The notes under the pieces are model-generated. The model had not been told where the DNA came from. It ran no database searches and worked only from the letters and a program-made list of their open reading frames with translations. The translations under genes were made by a program, and so were the position numbers. Positions 21,584-34,082 of a stretch of 64,000 nt of DNA are shown here, in pieces; position 1 is the stretch's first letter, and each line of letters begins with the position of its first letter. The stretch comes from Cellulomonas hominis (GTDB lineage: Bacteria; Actinomycetota; Actinomycetes; Actinomycetales; Cellulomonadaceae), in NCBI RefSeq assembly GCF_901521055.1, contig NZ_CABEGA010000010.1, positions 1 to 64,000 on the forward strand, written 5' to 3'.

Positions 21584-21817
21584 GTGGAAGGTGACCTGCA
21601 GCGAGTGGTCGGTCGGCACGTCCGACGCATCCGGATCGACCGTGGCATCAGCCAGGAGGCGCTCGCGGACGCCCTCGGCTACCACCGGACGTACCTCGGT
21701 GGGATCGAGCGGGGTGAACGGAACCTCACCCTGCGCTCGGTCGAGCGGCTGGCCGAGGGGCTCGCGGTGGATGTCCGGGTCCTCCTGGAGAAGTCCGAGA
21801 AGTCCGAGATGTCCTGA
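21584..21817 (+). CDS. XRE-family HTH regulator (short)
   Basis: 77 aa, essentially only a Cro/C1-type HTH: LQRVVGRHVRRIRIDRGISQ, then EALADALGYHRTYLGGIERG and ERNLTLRSVERLAEGL. It is a paralogue of the product of the gene at 21048 but lacks the tail and ends KSEKSEMS. The GTG start at 21584 begins at the same position as in the paralogue. The large inverted repeat just upstream makes autoregulation likely. Confidence 0.82.
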   Translation: MEGDLQRVVGRHVRRIRIDRGISQEALADALGYHRTYLGGIERGERNLTLRSVERLAEGLAVDVRVLLEKSEKSEMS

Positions 21818-21927
21818 CAGGTCCGCCTGTGGACGACCGCCCCCCGATGTCGGTGCCCCCACCCATGGTGTTCCCACACGAGGGGCGCCGCCCCGGATCC
21901 CCTCGCGAGGCGAGCTGAGGAGGAGCC

Positions 21928-26098
<4,171 letters not shown>

Positions 26099-26138
26099 GC
26101 CGGTCGGTGCACGCCGGGCGACGCCGGGGACCGCGCAC

Positions 26139-26144
26139 CATACT
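26139..26144 (+). promoter_or_regulatory. Predicted -10 element (leaderless)
   Basis: CATACT ends exactly 6 nt before the ATG at 26151, and no Shine-Dalgarno sequence is present. Confidence 0.4.
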
Positions 26145-26150
26145 GGGCCG

Positions 26151-26564
26151 ATGATCGCGATCGACCGCGCCGAGGCGCTCCAGGCGGCGGGCCTGCGGTG
26201 GACTCCGCGCTCGGGGGACCGGTTCGTGCTGAAGCAGCCGGCGCTCGCGGGCGAGGTCTTCACCATCAGCGAGATGACCATCGAGCCGCACGCCTACCCG
26301 ACGGGCACCGTCCTGGGGTTCAACGGCACGACGGAGTGGGCGCTGGACTCCGTCACCCAGGACGACGCCGTGTGGCTGCCGCGCGAGGACCAGCTGCGCG
26401 AGCTCCTGGGCGGGACCTTCCGCAGCCTCGCGCGGGCGCTCGACGGGTCCTACCTGGTCGTGGTGGAGCTGCCGGGCCAGCCCGAGCGCTCGTTCGCCGC
26501 CGAGCAGGCGGCCGACGCCTACGCCGACGCGGTGCTCGCGCTCGTCTCGGCCGCCCGCGTCTGA
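26151..26564 (+). CDS. Conserved actinobacterial protein of unknown function
   Basis: 137 aa. The pattern AIDRAEALQAAGLRWTPRSG, followed by DRFVLKQPAL ... FTISEMTIEP and VLGFNGTTEWALDSV, is a widespread actinobacterial family. Database entries sometimes call it 'pilus assembly protein CpaE', a label I consider unreliable because no ATPase or receiver domain is present. It is soluble by composition and has no signal peptide. It lies between the GNAT gene and gatC. No function can be assigned from sequence. Confidence 0.75.
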   Translation: MIAIDRAEALQAAGLRWTPRSGDRFVLKQPALAGEVFTISEMTIEPHAYPTGTVLGFNGTTEWALDSVTQDDAVWLPREDQLRELLGGTFRSLARALDGSYLVVVELPGQPERSFAAEQAADAYADAVLALVSAARV

Positions 26565-26614
26565 CCCCGCGGACCGGGCCTGTGGACGGCGGCGGCGACC
26601 GGCCCCCGCGCGTC

Positions 26615-26620
26615 TAGACT
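26615..26620 (+). promoter_or_regulatory. Predicted -10 element of gatCAB (leaderless)
   Basis: TAGACT ends 6 nt before the gatC ATG at 26627, matching the spacing for a transcript that starts at the ATG. Confidence 0.55.
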
Positions 26621-26626
26621 CGGGGC

Positions 26627-26923
26627 ATGTCCTCCCTCTCTCGTGACGAGGTCGCGCGCGTCGCGGGCCTGGCGCGGATCGACCTGACCCCCGAGGAGCT
26701 CGACCGCCTCGCCGGCGAGCTCGACGTGATCGTCGAGTCGGTCGCCCGGGTCAGCGAGGTCGCCACGCCCGACGTGCCGGCCACCAGCCACCCGCTGCCG
26801 ATGACCAACGTGTTCCGCCCCGACGTGCCCGAGCAGCCGCTCGCGCAGGCCGACGTGCTCGCGGGCGCCCCCGCGGCCCAGGACGGCAAGTTCCTCGTCC
26901 CGCAGATCCTCGGGGAGGAGTGA
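26627..26923 (+). CDS. gatC: Asp/Glu-tRNA amidotransferase subunit GatC
   Basis: 98 aa. The family opening [22 protein letters not shown] and the [11 protein letters not shown] segment are present, and the length is typical. GatC clamps GatA to GatB in the GatCAB complex, which amidates mischarged Glu-tRNA(Gln) and Asp-tRNA(Asn). It is the first gene of gatC-gatA-gatB, with only one base between its stop and the gatA start. Confidence 0.95.
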   Translation: MSSLSRDEVARVAGLARIDLTPEELDRLAGELDVIVESVARVSEVATPDVPATSHPLPMTNVFRPDVPEQPLAQADVLAGAPAAQDGKFLVPQILGEE

Positions 26924-26924
26924 C

Positions 26925-28439
26925 ATGACCGACCTGACCCGCCTGTCCGCCGCCGACCTGGCCGCGCGGCTCGCCGCACGCGAGGTGTCGAGCGTCGAGG
27001 CCACCCAGGCGCACCTGGACCGCATGGCCGCCGTCGAGCCCGTCGTGCACGCCTACCTGCACGTCTCGGGGGACGAGGCGCTCGCCACGGCCCGTGAGGT
27101 CGACGACCGCCGCGCCGCGGGCGAGGAGCTGCACGCCCTCGCCGGCGTGCCGATCGCCGTCAAGGACGTCGTCGTCACGAAGGGCCTGCCCACCACGGCG
27201 GGCTCCCGGATCCTCGAGGGCTGGGTGCCGCCGTACGACGCCACGCTGGTCGAGCGGATCAAGGCCGCGGGCCTGCCGATCCTCGGCAAGACCAACATGG
27301 ACGAGTTCGCGATGGGCTCCAGCACGGAGCACTCCGCGTACGGCGACACCCACAACCCCTGGGACCTCGACCGGATCCCCGGCGGGTCCGGCGGTGGTTC
27401 CGCGGCCGCCGTCGCGGCGTACGAGGCCCCGCTGGCCATCGGCACCGACACGGGCGGCTCGATCCGGCAGCCCGCGGCCGTCACCGGCACGGTCGGCGTC
27501 AAGCCGACGTACGGCTCGGTGTCGCGCTACGGCCTCATCGCCCTGGCGTCCAGCCTCGACCAGGCCGGTCCGGTCACCCGCACCGTCCTCGACTCGGCGC
27601 TGCTGCACGAGCTGATCGGCGGGCACGACCCGCGCGACTCGACCTCCATCCCGGAGCCCGTGCCCGGCCTGGTCGCCGCGGCGCGCCAGGGTGCGACCGG
27701 CGACCTCACGGGCGTGCGCGTCGGCGTGGTCCGCGAGCTGCAGGGCGAGGGCTACCAGGCGGGCGTGCTCGCGCGGTTCCAGGAGTCCCTGGAGCTGCTG
27801 CGCGGCGCGGGCGCCGAGATCGTCGAGGTCTCCTGCCCGCACTTCGAGTACGCCCTCGGCGCGTACTACCTGATCCTGCCGAGCGAGGCCTCCAGCAACC
27901 TGGCGAAGTTCGACGGCATGCGGTTCGGCCTGCGGGTCGAGCCGAGCGAGGGCCCGGTCACCGCCGAGCGCGTCATGGCCGCCACCCGCGGCGCCGGGTT
28001 CGGCGACGAGGTGAAGCGCCGGATCATCCTCGGCACGTACGCCCTGTCGGCCGGCTACTACGACGCCTACTACGGCAGTGCGCAGAAGGTCCGCACGCTG
28101 ATCCAGCGGGACTTCGCGGCGGCGTTCTCCGCCGCGGACGTCCTGGTCTCGCCGACGGCGCCGACCACGGCGTTCAAGCTCGGCGAGAAGCTGGACGACC
28201 CGCTCGCGATGTACCTCAACGACGTCGCCACGATCCCCGCGAACCTCGCCGGGATCCCCGGCCTGTCGCTGCCGAGCGGCCTGTCGGACGACGGCCTGCC
28301 CGTCGGGTTCCAGGTGCTGGCCCCCGCGAAGGCGGACGACCGGCTGTACCGCGTGGGCGCCGCGCTCGAGGCGCTGCTGGAGAAGAAGTGGGGCGGCCCG
28401 CTGCTGGCGCAGGCCCCCGAGCTGGAGGTGTCCGAGTGA
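26925..28439 (+). CDS. gatA: Asp/Glu-tRNA amidotransferase subunit GatA
   Basis: 504 aa amidase-signature protein that releases ammonia from glutamine for transamidation. The catalytic Ser-cisSer-Lys triad is visible: Lys in [12 protein letters not shown], the cis-Ser in [15 protein letters not shown] and the nucleophilic Ser in [13 protein letters not shown]. Length fits the family. The ATG lies one base after the gatC stop and its own stop overlaps the gatB GTG, so the three subunits are probably translated together. Confidence 0.97.
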   Translation: MTDLTRLSAADLAARLAAREVSSVEATQAHLDRMAAVEPVVHAYLHVSGDEALATAREVDDRRAAGEELHALAGVPIAVKDVVVTKGLPTTAGSRILEGWVPPYDATLVERIKAAGLPILGKTNMDEFAMGSSTEHSAYGDTHNPWDLDRIPGGSGGGSAAAVAAYEAPLAIGTDTGGSIRQPAAVTGTVGVKPTYGSVSRYGLIALASSLDQAGPVTRTVLDSALLHELIGGHDPRDSTSIPEPVPGLVAAARQGATGDLTGVRVGVVRELQGEGYQAGVLARFQESLELLRGAGAEIVEVSCPHFEYALGAYYLILPSEASSNLAKFDGMRFGLRVEPSEGPVTAERVMAATRGAGFGDEVKRRIILGTYALSAGYYDAYYGSAQKVRTLIQRDFAAAFSAADVLVSPTAPTTAFKLGEKLDDPLAMYLNDVATIPANLAGIPGLSLPSGLSDDGLPVGFQVLAPAKADDRLYRVGAALEALLEKKWGGPLLAQAPELEVSE

Positions 28440-29947
28440 CCGCCCAGACCGTCGACCTGGTCGACTACGACGAGGCCGTGGCCCGGTTCGACCCGGTCAT
28501 CGGCATCGAGGTGCACGTCGAGCTCGGCACGCGCACCAAGATGTTCGACGCGGCGCCGCAGACCTTCGGCGACGAGCCGAACACGGCCGTCTCGCCGGTG
28601 TCGCTGGGCCTGCCGGGCGCGTTGCCCGCGGTCAACGGCACCGCCGTCGAGTACGCGATCCGCATCGGCCTGGCCCTGAACTGCCAGATCGCCGAGTCGT
28701 GCCGGTTCGCCCGGAAGAACTACTTCTACCCGGACGTCCCGAAGAACTTCCAGACGTCCCAGTACGACGAGCCCATCGCGTACGAGGGCTACCTGGACGT
28801 CGAGCTCGAGGACGGCACCGTGTTCCGCGTCGAGATCGAGCGGGCCCACATGGAGGAGGACGCGGGCAAGAACACCCACGTCGGCGGCTCCACCGGCCGG
28901 ATCCAGGGCGCCGAGTACTCGCTGGTCGACTACAACCGCGCCGGCATCCCGCTCGTGGAGATCGTCACCAAGCCGATCGTCGGTGCCGGTGCGCGCGCCC
29001 CCGAGGTCGCCCGCGCGTACGTGCAGACCCTGCGGGACATCTTCCGGTCGCTCGGCGTCTCGGAGGCCCGGATGGAGCGCGGCAACGTGCGCGCCGACGT
29101 GAACGTGTCGCTGCGCCCGACGCCCACGTCACCGCTCGGCACCCGCACGGAGACCAAGAACGTCAACTCGTTCCGGTCGGTCGAGCGCTCGGTGCGGTAC
29201 GAGATCAGCCGGCAGGCCGCCGTGCTGGACGCCGCGGGCACCGTGGTCCAGGAGACCCGGCACTGGCACGAGGACACCGGCATCACGACCGCCGGCCGCG
29301 TGAAGTCGGACGCCGAGGACTACCGGTACTTCCCGGAGCCCGACCTGGTGCCGATCGCCCCGGACCGCGCGTGGGTCGAGGAGATCCGCTCGAACCTGCC
29401 CGAGCTGCCCGCCGCCCGCCGCCGCCGGCTCCAGGGCGACTGGGGCTACGCGGACGCCGAGATGCGCGACGTGGTCAACGCCGGTGCGGTGGAGCTCATC
29501 GAGGCCACGGTGGCCGCGGGTGCCAGCCCGGCCGCTGCGCGCAAGTGGTGGATGGGCGAGCTCGCCCGGACCGCCAAGACCCAGGACGTCGAGCTCGGCG
29601 ACCTGCCGATCACGCCGACGCAGATCGGGCAGCTCCAGCAGCTCGTCGACGCGGGCCGCATCAACGACAAGCTGGCCCGCCAGGTGCTCGAGGGCGTGCT
29701 CGCGGGGGAGGGCGACCCCGAGGCGGTCGTCGTCGCGCGCGGGCTGGAGGTCGTGTCCGACGACGGCCCGCTGCTCGAGGCCATCGACGCCGCGCTCGCC
29801 GCGCAGCCCGACATCGCCGAGAAGATCCGGTCCGGGAACCTCGGCCCGGTCGGCGCGATCATCGGCTCGGTCATGAAGGCCACGCGCGGCCAGGCGGACG
29901 CGGGCCGGGTCCGGGAGCTCGTGCTGGAGCGCGTCGCCCAGGCCTGA
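28436..29947 (+). CDS. gatB: Asp/Glu-tRNA amidotransferase subunit GatB
   Basis: 503 aa kinase/amidotransferase subunit that activates the mischarged tRNA. Family motifs are [52 protein letters not shown] and [11 protein letters not shown]. The GatB/YqeY tail domain forms the C-terminal 150 residues. The GTG at 28436 overlaps gatA by 4 nt. It is the last gene of the operon and is followed by a strong hairpin at 29972-30021. Confidence 0.97.
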   Translation: MTAQTVDLVDYDEAVARFDPVIGIEVHVELGTRTKMFDAAPQTFGDEPNTAVSPVSLGLPGALPAVNGTAVEYAIRIGLALNCQIAESCRFARKNYFYPDVPKNFQTSQYDEPIAYEGYLDVELEDGTVFRVEIERAHMEEDAGKNTHVGGSTGRIQGAEYSLVDYNRAGIPLVEIVTKPIVGAGARAPEVARAYVQTLRDIFRSLGVSEARMERGNVRADVNVSLRPTPTSPLGTRTETKNVNSFRSVERSVRYEISRQAAVLDAAGTVVQETRHWHEDTGITTAGRVKSDAEDYRYFPEPDLVPIAPDRAWVEEIRSNLPELPAARRRRLQGDWGYADAEMRDVVNAGAVELIEATVAAGASPAAARKWWMGELARTAKTQDVELGDLPITPTQIGQLQQLVDAGRINDKLARQVLEGVLAGEGDPEAVVVARGLEVVSDDGPLLEAIDAALAAQPDIAEKIRSGNLGPVGAIIGSVMKATRGQADAGRVRELVLERVAQA

Positions 29948-29971
29948 GCACGACGGCGCCGGCACGACGGC

Positions 29972-30021
29972 GCACGACGACGGCGGTGCACCCTCGCGGG
30001 GGTGCACCGCCGTCGTCGTGC
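29972..30021 (+). terminator. Terminator of gatCAB
   Basis: A perfect 22-bp stem (29972-29993 with 30000-30021) closes a 6-nt loop, 24 nt after the gatB stop. There is no T-run, as is common in very GC-rich actinobacteria. Confidence 0.75.
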
Positions 30022-30130
30022 GGGCGGGTCGCGCGGCCGGGTCGTGCGCGCGGCGCGTGCCTGCGGGCCACGCGCCGAAACATCCCGGTCACCCGCAGTG
30101 CCTAGCATCGGGTGGACGACGGGAGGCCCC

Positions 30131-30676
30131 ATGGACAAGCCCACGCTCGAGGGCGAGATGATCCACCTGCGACCCATCCGGGCGGAGGACGCCCCGGCGA
30201 TGTGGGACATGGTGAACGACCCGGACGGGCGGCGCACCACCGGGACGACGACCGTCTACACCCGCGCGCAGATCGACGCCTGGTGCGCCACCGTCTCGCA
30301 GCAGGAGGGCCGGATCGACCTGGCCATCACGGCGAACGGCTCGGACGAGTACCTGGGCGAGATCGTGCTGACCGACATCGACGAGGTGGTCGGGTCGACG
30401 AACCTGCGCCTCGTGATGCGCCCCGGCTACCGCGGACGCGGGTACGGCACCGAGGCGATCGAGCTGGTGCTCGGGCTGGCGTTCGACGGGATCGGGCTGC
30501 ACCGCGTGGAGCTGGACGTGCTGAGCATCAACGCCCGGGCGCACTCGCTGTACGAGAACATCGGCTTCGTGGTCGAGGGCCGCCGCCGGGACGCGTACCG
30601 CGACGGCGAGGGCTGGTGCGACGGGATCATGATGGCGATGCTCGAGGACGAGTACCGCGCCCGGCAGGCGGACTGA
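30131..30676 (+). CDS. GNAT-family N-acetyltransferase (RimJ/RimL-like)
   Basis: 181 aa. The opening LEGEMIHLRPIRAEDAPAMW and the acetyl-CoA motif LRLVMRPGYRGRGYGTEAIE, followed by GLHRVELDVLSINARAHSLY, place it in the RimJ/RimL/SpeG branch, which acetylates protein N-termini, polyamines or small molecules. The substrate cannot be chosen from sequence. The ATG has a strong gggagg ribosome-binding site; TAGCAT lies about 25 nt upstream as a possible -10. A terminator follows. Confidence 0.85.
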   Translation: MDKPTLEGEMIHLRPIRAEDAPAMWDMVNDPDGRRTTGTTTVYTRAQIDAWCATVSQQEGRIDLAITANGSDEYLGEIVLTDIDEVVGSTNLRLVMRPGYRGRGYGTEAIELVLGLAFDGIGLHRVELDVLSINARAHSLYENIGFVVEGRRRDAYRDGEGWCDGIMMAMLEDEYRARQAD

Positions 30677-30706
30677 CCCCTCGGTGCCGTCGCTGTGCCG
30701 GACGCG

Positions 30707-30744
30707 ACGAGGCGCCGGTCCCGGAGGGGGGACCGGCGCCTCGT
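30707..30744. terminator. Bidirectional terminator between GNAT and DoxX genes
   Basis: A perfect 15-bp stem, acgaggcgccggtcc (30707-30721) with its complement at 30730-30744, lies between two convergent genes. Confidence 0.7.
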
Positions 30745-30778
30745 GGTCGGGCGGTGAGCGGTGCGCTCGCCGGGTCGG

Positions 30779-31345
30779 TCAGCGGAGCCAGGCGTGCGAG
30801 CGGACGAGCGGGAGCTCGCGCCACCGGCGGCCGAGGCCCCAGGTGTCGCCGGCCAGGGTGAACGCCACGACGACCAGCGCGAGCGCGTAGATGATGTGGT
30901 AGTCCATCACCGGGTTGGTCGAGCCCGAGGTGAGCGGCCACTCGGCGGCCCACATCATCAGCATGATCGCGGAGCCGGCCCACGCGGCGACGCGGACGCC
31001 GATACCGAGCATCACCGCGAGGCCGACGCCCAGCATGCCGAGCATGAACAGCACGTCGGTGGCGGGGCTGGCGATCGACTGGAAGAGGTCCTTGAAGGGG
31101 CCGATCACGGCGGGGCTGTTGAGGAAGCCCTGGCTCGGGGTCCCGCCGTTCAGCCAGGACTTCTCCGACGGCGTCGAGTAGCCGAGGCCGAACGTCTTGT
31201 CGAGGAACGCCCACAGGAAGATGAACCCGGTGGCGAGGCGGAGCACCGCGAGCGAGCGGCGGGCCTTCACCGTGGTGACGATGTCCTCCTGGGTCCGCAC
31301 GGTCACCGATCCGGCGTCGGTGCGGTGAGTGGCTGTGGCGGTCAT
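30779..31345 (-). CDS. DoxX-family membrane protein
   Basis: 188 aa. After a hydrophilic N-terminus of about 30 residues there are four hydrophobic segments: LAVLRLATGFIFLWAFLDKT, VLFMLGMLGVGLAVMLGIGV, AWAGSAIMLMMWAAEWPL and YHIIYALALVVVAFTLAGDT. The DoxX signature FIFLWAFLDKTFGLGY and the loop PAVIGPFKDLFQSIA are typical of actinobacterial members. Members are linked to thiosulfate:quinone oxidoreductase or redox homeostasis, but the function of this one is unknown. It is a single-gene unit. Confidence 0.87.
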   Translation of the reverse strand: MTATATHRTDAGSVTVRTQEDIVTTVKARRSLAVLRLATGFIFLWAFLDKTFGLGYSTPSEKSWLNGGTPSQGFLNSPAVIGPFKDLFQSIASPATDVLFMLGMLGVGLAVMLGIGVRVAAWAGSAIMLMMWAAEWPLTSGSTNPVMDYHIIYALALVVVAFTLAGDTWGLGRRWRELPLVRSHAWLR

Positions 31346-31525
31346 GATCGTGCCTTCGTGTCGTCGGGATGTCGCCTTGTGACTACATTCCCAATGTCCT
31401 CCGGGCCGGCCGGCCGCGCCCGGGTCGAAGGTCCCGATCTTCGGCGGCGCAGGCCTGCACCGCCGTCCGGGAGGGGCAGGGGCGGGACCGACGTCCCACC
31501 GCGACCCGCGACGCGCGCCGAGGCC

Positions 31526-32887
31526 TCAGCGCAGCGAGTGGTACGCCCCCAGGCTGACGGCGCGCTCGGTCGCGTGGTCGACGATCCGGTCGGGGTAGTC
31601 GGGGGCCGCGGACCGCGGCAGCTTCCACGGCTCGTGCACGGCCCTGCCCGGGACGTCCCGCAGCTCCGGGACCCAGCGGCGCACGTACCGGCCCGCGGGG
31701 TCGAACTTCACGCCCTGCGTCACGGGGTTGAACACCCGGAAGTACGGGGAGGCGTCGCGGCCGGTGCCGGCGACCCACTGCCAGTTGAGCTGGTTCTGCG
31801 GCACGTCGCCGTCGACGAGCCACGCCAGGAAGTGGTCGGCGCCGCGCTGCCAGCGCACGTGCAGGTCCTTGACCAGGAACGACGCGACGAGCATCCGCAG
31901 GCGGTTGTGCATCCAGCCCTCCGCCAGCAGCTGCCGCATCCCCGCGTCGACCATCGGGTACCCGGTGCGGCCGGCGGCCCAGGCGTCGAGCAGGTCCTGC
32001 TCTGTGCTGCCGTTCACCCACACGCTCTCGGGCACCACCGGGGTGAGGGACTCCCGCCGCGCCGCCGGGTGGTGGAACAGGACGTCGGCGTGGAACTCGC
32101 GCCACGCGATCTGGCTGCGGAAGGTCTCGGCGCCGTCGCCCCCGCGCCCGGCGAGGTCGGCGAGCAGGGTGCGCGGGTGGATCTCGCCCCACTTGAGCGG
32201 GACGGACAGCCGGGAGGTGCTGTCCAGGTCGGGGCGGTCGCGCTCGGTCGCGTACCGCGTCAGCGGCCCGTCGAGCATCTCCGCCCACCGGGCCAGCGCC
32301 GCCGGCTCCCCGGCCTCCGGCAGGGTCATCCCGTCGGGTACCGGCGCGTCCGGCACCCGGTCGCCACGCCCGCCGTCGACGAACGTGACCGTCGCCGCGG
32401 TCGTCGCGGCGTCGGGTGCGGGAGCCCGCCAGCCGTGCTCGGACCAGGCCCGCCGGAACGGTGTGAACACCTTGTAGTCGCCGCCGGACCCGTTGCGGAC
32501 GCGACCGGGCGCGACGGCGTAGGGGGAGCCGGTGCGCACGAGGGGGACGCCGGCCTCCTCGAGGTCCCACTCGACGGCGTCGTCCCGGCGGCGCCCGAAC
32601 GGCTCGTAGGACGCCGCCACGTGCACCGCCGTGGCCGCCACCTCGCGGGCGACGGCCGGGACGACCTGTCGCGGGTCCCCGTGCCGGACGAGCAGCCGGC
32701 CGCCGGTCTGGGCGTCGAGGGCCGCGAGGCTCCGCGCGAGGTACGCCCGCCGCGGTGCGCCGGCGGAGGCCCACAGCCGGGGGTCGATGACGTACAGCGC
32801 CAGCACGTCGCCCGTCCCGGCCGCCGCGTGCAGGGCCGGGTTGTCGCCCAGGCGCAGGTCGCGGCGGAACCAGTGGATGGCGGTCAC
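31526..32887 (-). CDS. phr: Deoxyribodipyrimidine photolyase
   Basis: 453 aa, a cryptochrome/photolyase-family class I enzyme that repairs UV-induced pyrimidine dimers with FAD and light. The opening AIHWFRRDLRLGDNPALHAA is the antenna-domain signature. The FAD domain shows WGEIHPRTLLADL, WREFHADVLFHHP, NRLRMLVASFLVKDLHVRW and DGDVPQNQLNWQWVAGTGRD. Length is typical. The GTG at 32887 sits 6 nt after TACCGT (minus strand, 32894-32899), so a leaderless transcript is likely. Confidence 0.95.
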   Translation of the reverse strand: MTAIHWFRRDLRLGDNPALHAAAGTGDVLALYVIDPRLWASAGAPRRAYLARSLAALDAQTGGRLLVRHGDPRQVVPAVAREVAATAVHVAASYEPFGRRRDDAVEWDLEEAGVPLVRTGSPYAVAPGRVRNGSGGDYKVFTPFRRAWSEHGWRAPAPDAATTAATVTFVDGGRGDRVPDAPVPDGMTLPEAGEPAALARWAEMLDGPLTRYATERDRPDLDSTSRLSVPLKWGEIHPRTLLADLAGRGGDGAETFRSQIAWREFHADVLFHHPAARRESLTPVVPESVWVNGSTEQDLLDAWAAGRTGYPMVDAGMRQLLAEGWMHNRLRMLVASFLVKDLHVRWQRGADHFLAWLVDGDVPQNQLNWQWVAGTGRDASPYFRVFNPVTQGVKFDPAGRYVRRWVPELRDVPGRAVHEPWKLPRSAAPDYPDRIVDHATERAVSLGAYHSLR

Positions 32888-32893
32888 CCGGCG

Positions 32894-32899
32894 ACGGTA
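32894..32899 (-). promoter_or_regulatory. Predicted -10 element of the photolyase gene (leaderless)
   Basis: TACCGT on the minus strand ends 6 nt before the GTG at 32887. Confidence 0.45.
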
Positions 32900-32961
32900 A
32901 CGAGGCTGCGGGCGGGCCGCGAGCGGTCCCGACCCCGAGCTGCCGGCGTGGAGCGGCCGGG

Positions 32962-33021
32962 CAGGGATCGAGGCACCACCGGCCCGGGCGATGAGCCGAT
33001 GGTGCCTCGACCGGGGTCCCT
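32962..33021. terminator. Long hairpin between photolyase and MerR genes
   Basis: Perfect 11-bp arms tcgaggcacca (32968-32978) and tggtgcctcga (33000-33010) are extended by caggga / tccctg further out (32962-32967, 33016-33021). It lies downstream of the leftward MerR gene and upstream of the photolyase promoter. It could terminate the MerR transcript. Confidence 0.45.
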
Positions 33022-33127
33022 GGTGACTGGTCGTCGTCGCCAGGTGACCGGAGCGGACCGCGAGCCTGTGGCCCGGTGGCCGCCCCGGGGGAGAGACGGC
33101 CGGTGGTCCGGCACCTGACCCAGCCTG

Positions 33128-33148
33128 CCGCGCGGGGCCCCGCCGCGG
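33128..33148. terminator. GC-rich hairpin just after the MerR gene
   Basis: A near-perfect self-complementary stretch around ggggcccc with ccgcg / cgcgg ends, 34 nt beyond the stop of the leftward MerR gene. It is a possible terminator; there is no T-run. Confidence 0.3.
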
Positions 33149-33181
33149 TTGGGCCGTAGGTCCCGATGTGCGCGGGGGTGG

Positions 33182-33958
33182 TCAGGCGCCGGCCACGTCG
33201 TCCGCGTGGGCGTCGATCGCGTCCCGGAGGTAGACCGCGAGCCCGGGCGCCACGGCGTCGTAGGTCGCGGTGAACCGGGCGTCGTCCACGTACATCGCGC
33301 CGAGCCCGCGGTACGCCTCGGGGTCCGGGGTCCAGAACCGCGCGACCCACGCGTGGTGCCGGGCGACGAGGTCGCGGACGGCGGGGTCGTCGACGGGCGT
33401 CCCGGCGGCGAGGTGCCCCGCGAGCCGCTCGCTCACCGCCCGGCCCTCGCCCTGGTGCGCGTCCCGCTCCGCGGCGGACATGGACTCCCACGCCCGGTTG
33501 CTGCGGTCCACCGCCGGGTCGCCCCAGCGCTCGCGGGCCTCGGACTCGTGCTGCGTGTGGTCGAACCCGTCGTACATCTGCTCCGCCGGCATGGCAGCGC
33601 CCCCTTCCAGGGACTCGATGGTGGAGGCGACGGTGCGGGCCAGCCGGTCGAACCGGTCCCGCTCCGCCAGCAGCCAGGCGTGGTGCTCGCGCAGCCGCCC
33701 GGCCTGGAGCCCGGGCGACCCGTCGGGCGCGTCCGCGAGCATCTCGGCGATGGCACCGAGGCCGACGCCGAGCTCCCGGAGCACCAGCACCTGCTGCAGC
33801 CGCAGCAGCTCCCGGCGCCCGTACTCCCGCTGACCGCCCGGCGTCGTGCCGGCCGGGGGCAGCAGCCCGATGGCGTCGTAGTGCCGCAGCGTCCGCGACG
33901 TGACGCCGGACAGGCGCACCACCTCGGCGGTGGTCCACCGCTCCGCGTCGGTCGTCAT
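33182..33958 (-). CDS. MerR-family regulator, TipA type (HTH plus TipAS domain)
   Basis: 258 aa. Residues 8-80 are the MerR winged helix (WTTAEVVRLSGVTSRTLRHY, then YDAIGLLPPAG), followed by a coiled-coil dimerisation helix. Residues of about 130-258 form a TipAS/albicidin-binding-type domain (FDHTQHESEARERWGDPAVD ... NRAWESMSAAERDA ... HHAWVARFWTPDPEAYRGLG), which in TipA binds thiopeptide antibiotics. A ggagc ribosome-binding site precedes the ATG at 33958. Its promoter at 34006-34036 has MerR geometry with a 19-bp spacer, so autoregulation is likely. The ligand is unknown. Confidence 0.92.
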   Translation of the reverse strand: MTTDAERWTTAEVVRLSGVTSRTLRHYDAIGLLPPAGTTPGGQREYGRRELLRLQQVLVLRELGVGLGAIAEMLADAPDGSPGLQAGRLREHHAWLLAERDRFDRLARTVASTIESLEGGAAMPAEQMYDGFDHTQHESEARERWGDPAVDRSNRAWESMSAAERDAHQGEGRAVSERLAGHLAAGTPVDDPAVRDLVARHHAWVARFWTPDPEAYRGLGAMYVDDARFTATYDAVAPGLAVYLRDAIDAHADDVAGA

Positions 33959-34005
33959 GCTCCGCTCCTCGCCTCCGACGGCGGCGTCTCCGCCGTCGTC
34001 ACCCG

Positions 34006-34036
34006 ACGGTAGGCGTTGACGTCGCGTCAACCGCAA
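34006..34036 (-). promoter_or_regulatory. MerR-type promoter with palindromic operator
   Basis: On the minus strand, TTGCGG (34036-34031) and TACCGT (34011-34006) are separated by exactly 19 bp. That spacer contains the perfect dyad ttgacgcgacgtcaa (34016-34030). A stretched spacer with the operator inside it is the hallmark of MerR-activated promoters; the MerR gene itself lies directly downstream. Confidence 0.7.
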
Positions 34037-34082
34037 GCGCTGCTCTGGTCGCCGTGTCGGAGGGCGCTGGCATGCTCCGGAC

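Noticed and set aside
26151-26564. Pilus assembly protein CpaE
   Set aside because: That database label attaches to this small family, but the protein has no ATPase or receiver domain and no pilus genes are nearby.
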